A stretch of 64,000 bases of DNA from Actinomycetales bacterium (GCA_020444245.1 JAHLLI010000020.1:1-64000), one strand, 5' to 3'. Positions 17,059-28,108 are shown, counted from the stretch's first letter. The notes: generated by a model from the sequence alone, not told the origin. Numbers and translations are program-made.

Positions 17059-17568
17059 CGGCTCTCCGGGGTGCGCGGCCACACCGGCGGTGGGCCGGTG
17101 TGGTGTCGACGGTGGCGTGTGGCCTGAGGTCGGCTCCCGGTGCGGGAGCCGGCGACTCGGCCGGACCGGTCCGCTCAGCGGACCTGGTGTCCCTACAGGG
17201 GCGCGGGTCGCGACTCCCGACGCCCCCTGCGGGCCGCGTGCGATGTGACCGGACGCGGCGTTCTCGTATGACTCACGCTGCGCCCCGGTGGGCTGCCTGC
17301 GCAAGGGGGTCGCGGGGCGCCGCGGCGGTCGCTGTCCGGATTGTCCGTTCCCGCAGCACAGGGCGCGAACGCCCGACGCCTGTGCGTAACGCAGATGTCA
17401 CTCCACCATCTGAGACTGCTCCGATCGGGTGACCCTCAGGTGTGACCGGGAGCCGTCATCGACGTTGACCCTGCGCGCGTCGCAGCGTCTGCAGCGGTCC
17501 TGACGACGGGTCTCGGACGGGGCCCATCGGAGCCGTCGAGGTGCGGGTGGGCACTACGCTGCGCAGCA
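17059..17568. other. 510-bp intergenic region between exopolysaccharide operon and tRNA-Pro
   Basis: No credible gene is seen. The left part (17079-17229) forms the hairpin series of the synthase leader on the minus strand. The middle (about 17230-17450) should hold the minus-strand promoter but shows no clear pair of boxes. At the right end TACGCT (17555-17560) is a possible -10 box for tRNA-Pro, with a start point about 2 nt before the mature tRNA. Confidence 0.5.
17079..17229 (-). promoter_or_regulatory. Structured 5' leader of the exopolysaccharide synthase gene, four consecutive stem-loops
   Basis: Four hairpins follow one another in the leader. 17079-17103 has a perfect 10-bp stem (CCACACCGGC with GCCGGTGTGG, 5-nt loop). 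17129-17153 has about 10 bp around CGGCTCCC/GGGAGCCG. 17168-17184 has a perfect 7-bp stem GGTCCGC/GCGGACC with a 3-nt loop. 17196-17229 pairs CAGGGGCG with CGCCCCTG carrying one bulged C, plus an inner stem. The first ends 20 nt before the ATG, just upstream of the ribosome-binding site. I cannot match it to a known riboswitch class. Confidence 0.5.
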
Positions 17569-17642
17569 CGGGATGTGGCGCAGCTTGGTAGCGCGTCCGC
17601 TTTGGGAGCGGAAGGTCGTGGGTTCGAATCCCGCCATCCCGA
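17569..17642 (+). tRNA. tRNA-Pro (anticodon UGG)
   Basis: A complete cloverleaf: acceptor CGGGATG with CATCCCG, D-arm GGCGCAGC, anticodon stem TCCGC/GCGGA with loop TTTGGGA (anticodon TGG), T-arm GTGGGTTCGAATCCCGC and discriminator A. CCA is not encoded. A strong hairpin terminator follows 30 bp downstream, so it is probably a single-tRNA unit. Confidence 0.97.
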
Positions 17643-17672
17643 CCGATGTGATGTCTCGGGACATCGGCGACG

Positions 17673-17694
17673 GGCCGGACCTACGGGTCCGGCC
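17673..17694 (+). terminator. Terminator downstream of tRNA-Pro
   Basis: A perfect 9-bp stem (GGCCGGACC with GGTCCGGCC) closed by a TACG tetraloop is followed by a T-rich stretch (TTCTCGCTTGTT). A smaller hairpin, GATGTC/GACATC, precedes it at 17650-17665. Confidence 0.8.
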
Positions 17695-18244
17695 TTCTCG
17701 CTTGTTCTGGGGTTGGTTGTCGTGGGTGGGTCGAGGGTGCGCTCTCGCGATGACCGGCGCCTGGTCGGACCGGTGTCCAGGTGTGGCCCGGGCGGCCCGC
17801 GCGGCGAACCGCGGCTCGAGCACCGATCCGTGTAGGGACGACCGCGATGCGGACGTTGATTCGGGCCTCAGACGCGCTTGGCCGCGTGGGCCGCCGCCCC
17901 GGGGTGCGTGGACCGCCGCCGTGAGGCTCCGCGGTCCGCGTCGGCGACGCTCGATGAGCACGCCACGCGGATCGTGTGACGGGTGAGACGCGCGTGTCGG
18001 ATGCGCCGTCCCACCGGCCCCACCCGTCACTCCCGTCACCTGATCCGCGCCGGTCGCGCGGTCGCACGCCGCGTCGTGTCGCTGCGATGCGCACCCGATG
18101 CGGCGGGAGGAGCCGACAGCGAACCGGGGATCCCGCCCGGTCGCCCCTCGCGCACGGCGGCCCTTCGTGGTGCCGTAGGATCGTCGGGCCGTGCGCGCGG
18201 ATCCGAGCGCGCCCGCGACTCCCCACTGTCTGGAGACCACTGCT
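17695..18244. other. 550-bp region without a credible gene before tig
   Basis: Between the tRNA-Pro terminator and the trigger factor gene no open frame shows recognisable protein sequence or a good ribosome-binding site. The only promoter-like element is TAGGAT at 18176-18181, about 64 bp before the tig start. The open frames on both strands have the composition of GC-driven shadow frames. Confidence 0.5.
18176..18181 (+). promoter_or_regulatory. Putative -10 box of tig
   Basis: TAGGAT matches the actinobacterial -10 pattern and lies 64 bp upstream of the GTG start, leaving a leader with a ribosome-binding site. No clear -35 box is visible. Confidence 0.45.
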
Positions 18245-19603
18245 GTGAAGAGCGACGTCGAGACGCTGGACGCCACCACGGTCAAGCTCACCGTCGAGGT
18301 GACCGGCCCAGAGCTCAAGCCGAGCATCGACCACGCCTACCAGGCCATCGCGCAGCAGGTGCAGGTCCCGGGCTTCCGCAAGGGCAAGATCCCGCCGCGG
18401 ATCATCGACCAGCGGATCGGCCGCGCCGCCGTCGTGGAGCAGGCCGTCAACGAGTCGATGGCGACCTTCTACCGCCAGGCGGTCACGGAGGCCGAGCTGC
18501 GCCCGCTCGGCCAGCCGGAGATCGAGGTCACCGAGCTGCCGGCGCTGACCGACCCCGAGGCCGGGCTCACGTTCACCGCGCAGGTCGAGGTCCGTCCCGA
18601 CATCACGGTGCCCGAGCTCGACTCGGTCACCGTGACCGTGGACGACGTCGAGGTCACCGACGCGGACGTCGACGCCCGGCTGGACTCGCTCCGCGAGCGG
18701 TTCGGCACGCTGGTCGGGGTCGACCGGCCGGCCGCGGACGGCGACTACGTCGTGCTGGACCTGTCCGCGAAGGTCGGCGAGGAGGAGGTCGACGCGGTGA
18801 GCGGCGTCTCCTACCAGATCGGCTCGGGGAACATGCTCGAGGGCCTCGACGAGGCGCTCACCGGCCTGTCGGCGGGGGAGACCACGACGTTCGAGACCGC
18901 GCTCGCCGGCGGCGAGCACGAGGGGCAGACCGCTGTCGTCACGGTGACCCCCACCTCGGTGAAGGTCCGCGACCTGCCGACGGCCGACGACGACTTCGCC
19001 CAGCTGGCCTCGGAGTTCGACACCTTGGAGGAGCTGCGCGCCGACCTGCGGGTCCAGGTCGCCGGCACCAAGTCCTCCAACCAGGCGGTCCAGGCCCGCG
19101 ACGCGCTCCTGGCCACCCTCCTGGAGCAGGTCGAGATCCCGCTGCCCACCGGCGTCATCGAGGCCGAGGTGCACCGCCACCTGGAGTCCGAGGGCCGTCT
19201 CGAGGACGACGAGCACCGTGCCGAGGTCGAGAAGGACACCAAGGAGACCCTCGCCCAGCAGATCCTGCTCGACGTGCTGGCCGAGCGGCTTGAGATCAAG
19301 GTGTCCCAGCAGGAGCTCGTGGACTACCTCGTCAACGCCGCCCAGCAGTACGGCATGGACCCCAACGAGTTCATCCAGACACTGGACCAGCAGGGCCAGA
19401 TCCCCGCGATGATCGGTGAGGTCGGCCGATCCAAGTCGGTCGCCGTCGCGCTGCGCCGGGCGTCGGTGGTCGACGGGTCGGGCAACCCCGTGGACCTCAC
19501 GGCCTTCATCGGCACCGACGAGGAGCCCGCCGGCGAGGAGCCGACCGACGTGCCCGTCGGCGGGCCGGTCGACGTGCCCGTCGAGGAGCCCGCCGAGAGC
19601 TGA
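18245..19603 (+). CDS. tig: Trigger factor, ribosome-associated chaperone and prolyl isomerase
   Basis: A 452-residue trigger factor. The N-terminal ribosome-binding domain has the signature GFRKGKIPP (near residues 43-51). The middle FKBP-like domain follows ([20 protein letters not shown], about 160-245), then a long helical C-terminal domain (about 255-430). A Pro/Glu-rich acidic tail ([16 protein letters not shown]) closes it, as in other actinobacteria. The GTG start has GGAG 9 nt upstream. It binds nascent chains at the tunnel exit; the adjacent ClpP1P2 and ClpXP genes form a protein quality-control block, the usual order in this phylum. Confidence 0.96.
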   Translation: MKSDVETLDATTVKLTVEVTGPELKPSIDHAYQAIAQQVQVPGFRKGKIPPRIIDQRIGRAAVVEQAVNESMATFYRQAVTEAELRPLGQPEIEVTELPALTDPEAGLTFTAQVEVRPDITVPELDSVTVTVDDVEVTDADVDARLDSLRERFGTLVGVDRPAADGDYVVLDLSAKVGEEEVDAVSGVSYQIGSGNMLEGLDEALTGLSAGETTTFETALAGGEHEGQTAVVTVTPTSVKVRDLPTADDDFAQLASEFDTLEELRADLRVQVAGTKSSNQAVQARDALLATLLEQVEIPLPTGVIEAEVHRHLESEGRLEDDEHRAEVEKDTKETLAQQILLDVLAERLEIKVSQQELVDYLVNAAQQYGMDPNEFIQTLDQQGQIPAMIGEVGRSKSVAVALRRASVVDGSGNPVDLTAFIGTDEEPAGEEPTDVPVGGPVDVPVEEPAES

Positions 19604-19617
19604 CGAAGCGCCCAGAC

Positions 19618-19647
19618 GGCCCCGTCCCCGTGCTCGGGGGCGGGGCC
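19618..19647 (+). terminator. Hairpin between tig and clpP1
   Basis: A 13-bp stem (GGCCCCGTCCCCG with CGGGGGCGGGGCC, one G-T pair) with a TGCT loop begins 14 bp after the tig stop. There is no T-tract, so it may act as a weak terminator or as an mRNA-stabilising structure. Confidence 0.55.
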
Positions 19648-19738
19648 GCGGCGTCGCTCGCTGCGCCGCACGGCTGCCCACGGTGCGCCGTCAGCGAAAA
19701 CCCGGCCGCGCCGGACGTGGCGGCCCCCGGCCCCGCGT

Positions 19739-19744
19739 TAGGGT
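19739..19744 (+). promoter_or_regulatory. Putative -10 box of clpP1P2
   Basis: TAGGGT lies 26 bp before the clpP1 GTG, leaving room for a short leader with the GAGGAG ribosome-binding site at 19761-19766. The -35 region is not recognisable, which fits activator-dependent transcription, but no clear ClgR box was found. Confidence 0.45.
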
Positions 19745-19770
19745 CCAAGAACACCGAGACGAGGAGCGCC

Positions 19771-20397
19771 GTGAACGAGATCTCCCACGACCCACGCGCC
19801 GCCAGGGCCGAGGGTCCCCAGATGGGGTACAACGACCACATCTTCAACCGGCTGCTGCGCGAGCGGATCATCTGGCTCGGCTCGGAGGTCCGCGACGAGA
19901 ACGCCAACGCGATCTGCGCGCAGATGATGCTGCTGGCGGCCGAGGACCCCGACAAGGACATCTGGCTGTACGTCAACTCGCCGGGCGGCTCCATCACCGC
20001 CGGCATGGCGATCTACGACACCATGCAGTACATCCAGCCCGACGTCGCGACGATCGCGATGGGCATGGCCGCCTCGATGGGCCAGTTCCTGCTGTCGTCG
20101 GGCGCCAAGGGCAAGCGCTACGCCACCCCCCACGCGCGGGTGATGATGCACCAGCCGTCCGGCGGCATCGGCGGCACCGCCACCGACGTGCGCATCAACG
20201 CCGAGCTGATCCTGCACATGAAGCGCGTGCTGGCTGAGCTGACCGCCGAGCAGACCGGCAAGTCCGTCGAGCAGATCAACGCCGACGCGGACCGTGACCG
20301 CTGGTTCACCGCTCAGGAAGCGCTCGAGTACGGCTTCATCGACCACGTCGTCACCCACGCCGGCTCCGTGTCCGGCGGCGGCGGCACCACCCGCTGA
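19771..20397 (+). CDS. clpP1: ATP-dependent Clp protease proteolytic subunit ClpP1
   Basis: A 208-residue serine peptidase. The active-site Ser102 is in GMAASMGQ and His127 in VMMHQPSG; the oxyanion strip NSPGGS is near residue 71. The GTG start at 19771 has GAGGAG 4 nt upstream. It is one of two tandem ClpP paralogues that in actinobacteria assemble into a mixed ClpP1P2 tetradecamer, driven by ClpX (encoded downstream) or ClpC. The next gene begins 9 bp after its stop. Confidence 0.95.
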   Translation: MNEISHDPRAARAEGPQMGYNDHIFNRLLRERIIWLGSEVRDENANAICAQMMLLAAEDPDKDIWLYVNSPGGSITAGMAIYDTMQYIQPDVATIAMGMAASMGQFLLSSGAKGKRYATPHARVMMHQPSGGIGGTATDVRINAELILHMKRVLAELTAEQTGKSVEQINADADRDRWFTAQEALEYGFIDHVVTHAGSVSGGGGTTR

Positions 20398-20406
20398 GGA
20401 GTGAAT

Positions 20407-21081
20407 GTGAGCATCGAGCACGACTACCTTGCCCGTGCGGCCTCGCTGGCCGGCGGCCGCGCGGTCTCCCCGTCCTCGCGGTACGTCCTGCCGCAGTTCG
20501 AGGAGCGGACGGCCTACGGCTTCAAGCGCCAGGACCCGTACACCAAGCTCTTCGAGGACCGGATCATCTTCCTGGGCGTCCAGGTCGACGACGCCTCGGC
20601 GGACGACATCATGGCCCAGCTGCTGGTGCTCGAGTCCCAGGACCCGGACCGTGAGATCACGCTCTACATCAACTCCCCGGGCGGCTCGTTCACGGCGATG
20701 ACCGCGATCTACGACACGATGCAGTACATCAAGCCGCAGATCGCGACCGTGTGCCTGGGTCAGGCGGCCTCGGCCGCGGCGGTGCTGCTCGCTGCGGGCA
20801 CCAAGGGCAAGCGACTCGCGCTGCCCAACGCCCGGGTCCTCATCCACCAGCCCGCGATGGAGGGCGGCGGCTACGCGCAGGCGTCCGACATCGAGATCCA
20901 CGCCAACGAGCTGATCCGGATGCGCGAGTGGCTCGAGGAGGTGCTGGCCAAGCACACCGGTAAGCCGCTGGCTCAGGTCCGCAACGACATCGAGCGCGAC
21001 AAGATCCTGTCGGCCCAGCAGTCGATGGAGTACGGCCTGGTCGACCAGGTGCTCGAGAGCCGCAAGTCCGCCGTCGTGTGA
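20407..21081 (+). CDS. clpP2: ATP-dependent Clp protease proteolytic subunit ClpP2
   Basis: A 224-residue ClpP with Ser122 in [11 protein letters not shown], His147 in VLIHQPAM and NSPGGS near residue 90. The GTG at 20407 was chosen because GAGGAG (20396-20401) stands 5 nt before it; another in-frame GTG at 20401 overlaps that ribosome-binding site. The GAGGAG overlaps the clpP1 stop codon, so the two subunits are translated together. The N-terminal extension of about 30 residues ([16 protein letters not shown]) is typical of the actinobacterial ClpP2 type. Confidence 0.95.
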   Translation: MSIEHDYLARAASLAGGRAVSPSSRYVLPQFEERTAYGFKRQDPYTKLFEDRIIFLGVQVDDASADDIMAQLLVLESQDPDREITLYINSPGGSFTAMTAIYDTMQYIKPQIATVCLGQAASAAAVLLAAGTKGKRLALPNARVLIHQPAMEGGGYAQASDIEIHANELIRMREWLEEVLAKHTGKPLAQVRNDIERDKILSAQQSMEYGLVDQVLESRKSAVV

Positions 21082-21195
21082 CCGCCGGTCCCACGATCGG
21101 AGCAGACACGCCCGGCGTCGGGCTGACAGGCGCGCCTGCGTGGTGTGCAATGGGCTCAGGGGGACGTCTGCGCTCACGACCGGAAGGAGGGCTCC

Positions 21196-22449
<1,254 letters not shown>

Positions 22450-22503
22450 CTCGCGCATCGCGGCCAGGTCGGAGAGCGTAGAGACCCCGACGGAAGGCGT
22501 GCG

Positions 22504-23673
22504 ATGAAGCTCGACTCGCTCAAGCCCCTGCTCGACCACGACGGAGCGCTCACCACGGTCTGTCTGGACGTCACGAAGGCCGACGAAGCCGGGGACCGCG
22601 AGATCCGCAACCGTTGGCACTCGCTCAAGCGTTCGCTGGAGCATCAAGGGGCCCCGGCGGACACCGTCGAAGCCATCGCCGACGTCGTGCTGCGCCCCAC
22701 GCACGTGCCGGGGCCGCACGGCAGGCTGGTCGTCGCGTCGGGCACCGAGATCCTGTTCGACCGGGTGCTCGCCGATGCGCCGGCGCGCCAGGAGGCGTTC
22801 CACGCGGACGACCCGCTGCTCATGCCCGCCGCCCAGGCGGTCGACGAGGCGGTGCGCTACCTGCTGGTCGAGGTCGACCGTACGGGGGCGGACCTGACCT
22901 GGTCAGGTGTGGATCTCCCCGACGAGGAGGTCGCGGGCGGCCACGACGTGCTCCACAAGGTGCACGCCGGTGGGTGGTCGCACCGGCGCATGCAGACCAG
23001 GGTCGAGGACTCGTGGGAGCGCAACGCCGGAGCGGTGGCCGCGGAGCTGGACAGGCTCGTGGCCGTCGCCCACCCCGAGGTGGTGCTCCTCACCGGGGAC
23101 GTGCGGGCGGTCGCGATGCTGCGCGACGAGGTCGGCAAGGCGGTGAGCGAGGTCCTCATCGAGGTCCCCGGCGGTTCGCGCGCCGACGGCGTGAAGGAGG
23201 ACGTCTTCGCCGCCCGGCTGCACGAGGTGATGGAGGCCTACCGCGCCCGCCGGCGCGACGTGGTGGTCGACCGGCTGAGCGAGGCGCTCGGTCGGGGCGG
23301 CGGGGTGACCTCGCTCGAGGACGTGGTGGAGGTCCTGCGCCGCGGTCAGGTGGACGAGCTCGTGATCTCCGTGGACGCGGCCGGCGTGCCCGCGCCGCTG
23401 GCCGAGCGGGAGCTGTGGACCAGTGACGACCCGCTTGCGATCAGCCTGCGGCGCAGCGAGGTCGAGGCCCAGGGGCAGGCGCCCCGCAAGCTGCGCGCGG
23501 ACATCGCCGTCCTGCGGGCGGCCGTCGCGGAGGACGCCGGCGTCACGTTCGCCCCGGAGGGGAAGATCGCGCTCGCCGACGGGCTCGGCGCGGTGCTGCG
23601 CTGGACGGACCCGGCGACCCCGCACGAGACGGCTCCGGCGTACACCACGGTCCGCCGGAGGCGGCGCACCTAG
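22504..23673 (+). CDS. Rv2629/Balon-like aeRF1-family protein, probable ribosome hibernation factor
   Basis: A 389-residue protein with the three-part plan of the bacterial archaeo-eukaryotic-release-factor (baeRF) group. It has an N-terminal domain ([14 protein letters not shown], then [16 protein letters not shown]), a middle domain with [20 protein letters not shown] (about residues 157-176) and a C-terminal domain with [14 protein letters not shown]. The sequence resembles mycobacterial Rv2629, whose relatives were recently linked to ribosome hibernation. The GGQ loop of true release factors is absent; GGWS stands near its place. It follows clpX by 54 bp. Function is by family inference. 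Confidence 0.82.
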   Translation: MKLDSLKPLLDHDGALTTVCLDVTKADEAGDREIRNRWHSLKRSLEHQGAPADTVEAIADVVLRPTHVPGPHGRLVVASGTEILFDRVLADAPARQEAFHADDPLLMPAAQAVDEAVRYLLVEVDRTGADLTWSGVDLPDEEVAGGHDVLHKVHAGGWSHRRMQTRVEDSWERNAGAVAAELDRLVAVAHPEVVLLTGDVRAVAMLRDEVGKAVSEVLIEVPGGSRADGVKEDVFAARLHEVMEAYRARRRDVVVDRLSEALGRGGGVTSLEDVVEVLRRGQVDELVISVDAAGVPAPLAERELWTSDDPLAISLRRSEVEAQGQAPRKLRADIAVLRAAVAEDAGVTFAPEGKIALADGLGAVLRWTDPATPHETAPAYTTVRRRRRT

Positions 23674-23781
23674 GGGGCGGTCACCTCGCACCGGGCGACG
23701 ACGGTGCCGGCGACGATCGCCCCCTGAATCGTCATGTGCCGAGTGTGGCACGCGATGCCCTCGCGGCGGGGGCGCCACCCC

Positions 23782-25041
23782 TCAGGCGTCGCTCCCGGTG
23801 AGGTCGTGCAGCGCGGCGAGGTCGGCGGCCATCTGCTCGACCTGCGACGCGGTCTCCTGGACGGCCGCCGCGATCGAGCGCACCACGGTGGACTGCTCCT
23901 CGATCGCCGCGGTGAGCTGGGCGTTGTGGTCGGCGAGGTCGTCCATCGAACGGCCGATGCCGCCGACCTGCTCGGACGCGGTGGTGACGTGCGAGCGGAC
24001 CTCGCCCAGCGTCGTGGTGATCTCGGTCGAGTTCGCGCCCGACTGGCTGGCGAGCTCCTTGACCTCGCCGGCGACCACGGCGAACCCGCGCCCGGCAGCA
24101 CCGGCGCGGGCGGCCTCGATCGTGGCGTTGAGTGCGAGGAGGTTGGTCTGCTCGGCGATTTGATGGATCACGTCGGACGCCGCGGTGATGGTTGCGCTGG
24201 AGATCTCCAGCGCCGACATCGCGGCGGACGCCTCGTCGGACTGCCGTGCCACGGCGCTCGTGATCTCCGCCGTGGCGTGCGCGGTGCGGTTGAGCTCGTC
24301 GAGCGCGACGGAGAGCTCCTCGGTCGCCGCAGCGACCGTGGAGGCATGGCCGCGGACCGCCTCGGCGGACGCCGCGAGCTCGGAGGCGTGTCGGGCGACC
24401 TCGCGCTGGAGGCTCTCCCGCTCGGCCAGCTCGGCCTGGGCGGCTCGGGCGCGCGCGGCTTCCGTGCGGGCCTGCTCCGCGTCGGACGCGGCACGCTGGG
24501 CGGCGGCCTCCTCCTGCGCGGCGAGGGTCTCGGCCTTGGCGCGGTCCATGGCGCGCCTGAGCCACGCGGCCGCGACGGTCAGCCCGGCGAGCACGACCGT
24601 GTGGGCGGCCCCCTCGAACGAGGCGCGGGCCCAGCCGTCCGCGCTGTGCAACGTGACGACCAGGACCGCGTACGCGCCCGCGACGGCGACCACCTGGTCG
24701 ACCCGTTCGAACCCCCAGCCGACCCAGAACAGCAGCATCGCGCAGCTCAGGGAGAGCCCGATCGCCATCGCGGGCGCGGCCGCGCCGAGGACCCCCATGA
24801 GCACCAGCGCCGCCGGGGCAGAGGCACGCAGGAACCACAGCGGCAGCCGATGGGGCCCTCGCAGCCACAGGGTCACGGCCAGTCCGACCGTGGCCGCCCC
24901 GCCGGCGAGCGCCATGAGGCGCTGCTCGGGCGGCACCATGGTCGCCATCACGAGCGACGCGGACCCCGCGATCAACCACAGGCCAGGTGCCAGCGTGGCG
25001 GTCTGGGAGATGTCGTCGATCGAGCGGGCAGGACTGGGCAT
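23782..25041 (-). CDS. Methyl-accepting chemotaxis-type protein with polytopic membrane N-terminus
   Basis: A 419-residue protein. Residues about 20-155 are mostly hydrophobic, with some six membrane helices and no recognisable extracytoplasmic sensor. A long Ala/Glu-rich coiled coil follows, then a cytoplasmic signalling domain with the hairpin-tip sequence around [20 protein letters not shown]. The start has GAGGAG upstream. No che or flagellar genes are in the window. It may signal through a distant CheA or serve a non-motility role. It may sense the membrane state itself. Confidence 0.88.
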   Translation of the reverse strand: MPSPARSIDDISQTATLAPGLWLIAGSASLVMATMVPPEQRLMALAGGAATVGLAVTLWLRGPHRLPLWFLRASAPAALVLMGVLGAAAPAMAIGLSLSCAMLLFWVGWGFERVDQVVAVAGAYAVLVVTLHSADGWARASFEGAAHTVVLAGLTVAAAWLRRAMDRAKAETLAAQEEAAAQRAASDAEQARTEAARARAAQAELAERESLQREVARHASELAASAEAVRGHASTVAAATEELSVALDELNRTAHATAEITSAVARQSDEASAAMSALEISSATITAASDVIHQIAEQTNLLALNATIEAARAGAAGRGFAVVAGEVKELASQSGANSTEITTTLGEVRSHVTTASEQVGGIGRSMDDLADHNAQLTAAIEEQSTVVRSIAAAVQETASQVEQMAADLAALHDLTGSDA

Positions 25042-25097
25042 CGGCACTCCTCGGGGCGTCGCCGGACCATCGGCCCGACGGCGCGTACCTGAAGGAG

Positions 25098-26876
25098 TCA
25101 GGCCTGGTAGATCTCCTCGACCTGTGCCGCGAAGTCGGCGAGCACCTTGGATCGCTTCACCTTGGTCGACGGAGTGAGGTAGCCGTTGACCTCGGTGAAG
25201 TCCAGGTCGAGCACCTTGATCCTGCGGATGGACTCCGCGCGCGAGACCACTTCGTTCGCGCGGCTGACGGCCCGGTCCAGCGCGGCGAGCACGGCGTTGC
25301 TGCGCGCGGCCTCGGCGACCGTCATCTCCGGCAGCCCGTGGCCGGCGAGCCACCCGGGCAGCATCTCCGCGTCGAGCGTCACCAGGGCACCGATGAACGG
25401 CCGGCCGTCGCCGACCACCACGACCTGGCTGACCAGCGGGTGCCCGCGCAGCCGGTCCTCGAGCACGGCCGGCGCGACGTTCTTGCCGCCGGCGGTGACG
25501 ATGATCTCCTTCTTGCGACCGGTGATGGTGAGGTACCCGTCCTCGTCCAGCGACCCCAGGTCGCCGGTGTGGAACCAGCCGTCGACCAGCGCCGCCTCCG
25601 TGGCCTCGGGGTTGTTGTGGTAGCCGCGGAAGACGTGCGCGCCGGAGATCTCGATCTCGCCGTCGTCGGCGATCCGGATGCTGGCCCCGGGGAACGGCGG
25701 ACCGACGGTGCCGATCTTGGACTTGGCGGGCATGTTGACCGCCGTCGGGGCGGTAGTCTCGGTGAGCCCGTAGCCCTCGAGCACCCGCAGCCCGACGCCG
25801 CGGTAGAAGTGGCCGAGCCGCTCGCCCAGCGGTGCGCCGCCGGAGATCGCCCAGCGGGCCTGGCCGCCGAGCGCGGCACGCAGCTTGTGCAGCACGAGCG
25901 CGTCGGCGACCTTGAGCCGCAGTCGCTGCCCGAGCGTCGGGCCGGACTCCAGCGCGCGTGAGTAGGTGATCGCGACCTTCGCCGACCACCGGAAGATGCC
26001 GAGCTTGAGCTTGCTGGCGGCGGCCTTCTGCTCGGCGGAGTTGTAGACCTTCTCGAACACCCGCGGCACCGCGAGCAGGAACGTCGGGTGGAAGGTGCCG
26101 AGGTCGGCCAGCAGGTTCTTGGTGTCCGGCGTGTGCCCGAGCACAGCGCCCGACGCGACGCACATCACCTCGATGTACCGCGCGAAGACGTGCGCGAGCG
26201 GCATGAAGAGCAGCGTCCGCGCGCCCTCGTGGGCGACCACCTCCGGCAGCCCTGCCGTGCCCTCCAGCGCCAGCGAGGTGAAGTTCCCGTGCGTGAGCTC
26301 GGCGCCCTTGGGACGGCCGGTGGTGCCGGAGGTGTAGATCAGCGTCGCCAGGTCGTCGGCGCCGGCCAGCGCGCTGCGACGCTCGACCTCGAGCTCGGGC
26401 ACGTGCAGGCCCTCGGCGACCAGGGTCTCGACCGCGCCGTCCTCGATCACGAGCACCGGCACGTCCGCCGCTGCGCGCGTCGCCTCGGCGTGTGCGGTCG
26501 TCTCCACCACGGCGAGCCGCACGTCGGCGTCGCCGAGGATCCAGGCGATCTGGTCCGTGGAGGACGTCTCGTAGACCGGCACCGGCACCGCGCCGGCAGC
26601 CCAGATCGCGAAGTCGAGCAGGGTCCACTCGAATCGGGTCCGGGCCATGATGCCGACCCGGTCACCGGGCTCGATGCCGCGTGCGACCAGGCCGCGCGCC
26701 ACGGCCGTCACCTGGTCGACGAACGACTGCACGGTCATCGGGCTCCATGCCCCACCCAGCTCTGCCTTGCGCTCGCAGAACGTGCCCTGCGGGTCGCGCT
26801 CGAGGCGAGCAGCGAGCAGTCCGGGGATCGAGGGCACGCTGGGGTCGATCAGGCTGGGCGACGTCGCAGTTCGCAC
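25098..26876 (-). CDS. Long-chain acyl-CoA synthetase (FadD/AMP-forming)
   Basis: A 592-residue adenylate-forming enzyme. It has the phosphate-binding motif [18 protein letters not shown] (near residues 180-197), [28 protein letters not shown] and the C-terminal [19 protein letters not shown]. The overall layout matches the FadD15-like long-chain type of actinobacteria. It activates fatty acids to acyl-CoA for degradation or lipid synthesis. The GTG start has GGAG 8 nt upstream. A 15-bp palindrome at 26920-26934, about 44 bp before the start, may be its control site. Confidence 0.94.
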   Translation of the reverse strand: MRTATSPSLIDPSVPSIPGLLAARLERDPQGTFCERKAELGGAWSPMTVQSFVDQVTAVARGLVARGIEPGDRVGIMARTRFEWTLLDFAIWAAGAVPVPVYETSSTDQIAWILGDADVRLAVVETTAHAEATRAAADVPVLVIEDGAVETLVAEGLHVPELEVERRSALAGADDLATLIYTSGTTGRPKGAELTHGNFTSLALEGTAGLPEVVAHEGARTLLFMPLAHVFARYIEVMCVASGAVLGHTPDTKNLLADLGTFHPTFLLAVPRVFEKVYNSAEQKAAASKLKLGIFRWSAKVAITYSRALESGPTLGQRLRLKVADALVLHKLRAALGGQARWAISGGAPLGERLGHFYRGVGLRVLEGYGLTETTAPTAVNMPAKSKIGTVGPPFPGASIRIADDGEIEISGAHVFRGYHNNPEATEAALVDGWFHTGDLGSLDEDGYLTITGRKKEIIVTAGGKNVAPAVLEDRLRGHPLVSQVVVVGDGRPFIGALVTLDAEMLPGWLAGHGLPEMTVAEAARSNAVLAALDRAVSRANEVVSRAESIRRIKVLDLDFTEVNGYLTPSTKVKRSKVLADFAAQVEEIYQA

Positions 26877-26919
26877 GGGTGCTCCAGGGGGACGTGGGCC
26901 CCTCGTTGGGCCTGTTCGA

Positions 26920-26934
26920 CCCTAGCGCCTAGGG
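26920..26934. promoter_or_regulatory. Palindrome CCCTAG-CGC-CTAGGG upstream of fadD
   Basis: A perfect inverted repeat of 6 bp (CCCTAG and CTAGGG) around CGC lies 44 bp before the acyl-CoA synthetase start and 53 bp after the stop of the SorC-type regulator gene. On the minus strand TAGGGT inside it also looks like a -10 box, so a bound protein could mask the promoter. Confidence 0.45.
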
Positions 26935-26986
26935 GTGGGCAGGGTCGCCGACCACGGGGGTGGCATGAGCGGCGTCGTGGGGCGCG

Positions 26987-27946
26987 TCAGGGCCGGGACT
27001 CCTCGGCGTCGAGGTGCTCCTCGATGGCCCTGGCGGTGGGCGCATCGGTGACGAGCACGTTGTAGAGCCGCGCGCGGGCCGCGCCGATCGCCGGCTTGGC
27101 CTTGGAGACCGCTCCGGCCAGGCAAATCGAGTGGGGGATGGCCGCGAGCTGGTCCGGCGTCACGCCGAGCAGCCGTCGTCCGTCGCGGTAGGGGACCAGC
27201 GTGCCGTCGATCGTGAAGGACCAGCCGGCGAAGTCCCCGGCAGCCCGCTCCAGCGCGGGATCGTCGACGGGGAACCCCGCTGCGGCGTAGGAGGGGTCCG
27301 GCTTGGGCCACGCGCCGACGCCGACCAGCGAGACCTTCGCGCGCTCCCACATCGCCAGGATCGCGTCGAGCTGTCCCTCGGCGAGCAGCGTGTCGTACAG
27401 GGCGGGGGACAGCAGGGCCGGCGCGTGGAAGTAGCGGGCCTGGCCCTCGACCGCCTGCGCGAGGATCCGCACGGTGTCGTTGGGCTGGAACCAGGGCTGG
27501 TCTCCGGCGTTGCCGCCCATCGCCGGGGCGATCAGCACGCCCGGGTAGGCGCGGTGCAGGCGGCGGCTCACGCTGTGCACGGCACGGCCCCAGGAGACCA
27601 GCATCACGTCTCCGGTGGTCGGTCGCGCCTCGTCCAGCGCGCGTTCCACGGAGCTGGCCAGCACGGGGCCGGGGTCGGCCTCGTCCGCGCGACCTGGGGC
27701 GACGTGCACGGCGTTGAGCTGGAGGCGCTCGCGCAGCCGTTCGGCCAGACCCGGGTCGACGTCGGGCGGGATGATCTCGATCCGGACGATCCCGGTCTCG
27801 CGTGCGCGCTCCAGGAGGCGGCTGACCGTGGGTCGGCTCACCCCGAGCCGGCCGGCGATCTGCTGCTGCGAGGCGCTGTGCTCGTAGTACATCCGCGCGA
27901 CGGTGACCAAGAGCTCGGTGTCGTCCGACGGCGGGGTCCTGGCCAC
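26987..27946 (-). CDS. SorC/DeoR-type sugar-responsive transcriptional regulator
   Basis: A 319-residue regulator. An N-terminal helix-turn-helix lies near residues 25-50 (ASQQQIAGRLGVSRPTVSRL). The large C-terminal sugar-phosphate-binding domain (GDVMLVSWGRAVHSVSRRL to the end) is typical of the SorC family. It is divergent from the polyol dehydrogenase and PTS genes, with a 27-bp inverted repeat between them. I chose the GTG at 27946; an upstream ATG (28006) lies inside that repeat. It probably responds to the phosphorylated polyol taken up by the PTS. Confidence 0.9.
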   Translation of the reverse strand: MARTPPSDDTELLVTVARMYYEHSASQQQIAGRLGVSRPTVSRLLERARETGIVRIEIIPPDVDPGLAERLRERLQLNAVHVAPGRADEADPGPVLASSVERALDEARPTTGDVMLVSWGRAVHSVSRRLHRAYPGVLIAPAMGGNAGDQPWFQPNDTVRILAQAVEGQARYFHAPALLSPALYDTLLAEGQLDAILAMWERAKVSLVGVGAWPKPDPSYAAAGFPVDDPALERAAGDFAGWSFTIDGTLVPYRDGRRLLGVTPDQLAAIPHSICLAGAVSKAKPAIGAARARLYNVLVTDAPTARAIEEHLDAEESRP

Positions 27947-27999
27947 GCCTCGATCCTCTCGTGCGGGTGGTGGCGGCGTCCACTCGCGCTGATCATGGC

Positions 28000-28026
28000 T
28001 GAACATTCGTTCTGGACAAACGTTCA
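28000..28026. promoter_or_regulatory. Inverted-repeat operator for the SorC-type regulator
   Basis: Two 12-bp half sites, TGAACATTCGTT (28000-28011) and the complement of GACAAACGTTCA (28015-28026), match at 9 of 12 positions around a 3-bp centre. AT-rich bases in a GC-rich region and the position between divergent regulator and target genes support an operator. Confidence 0.7.
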
Positions 28027-28108
28027 TCCCTCTCGTACCCTCGTCCCAGTGGGCCCGGCAGGTTCCGCGGGTTCGAGATCGAAGATCGGCCCACCCTGAA
28101 GGAGAGTC

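Noticed and set aside
17370-17410. ACGCACAGG stretch on the minus strand considered as a c-di-GMP (GEMM) riboswitch
   Set aside because: Only a short match; the second conserved half and the tetraloop-receptor pattern are absent.
17554-18327. Minus-strand open frame ending with sequence like AGFEPTTFRSQSGRATKL
   Set aside because: That sequence is the antisense of tRNA-Pro read as protein, a well-known false gene in actinobacterial annotations.
19650-19680. CGC-N5-GCG element before clpP1 considered as a ClgR box
   Set aside because: The inner and outer bases do not fit the consensus, and such a short match is common in this GC-rich sequence.
23670-23735. A 21-codon minus-strand frame beginning MTIQGAIVAGTVVARC
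   Set aside because: No ribosome-binding site, no homology recognised, and it lies in a convergent gap.
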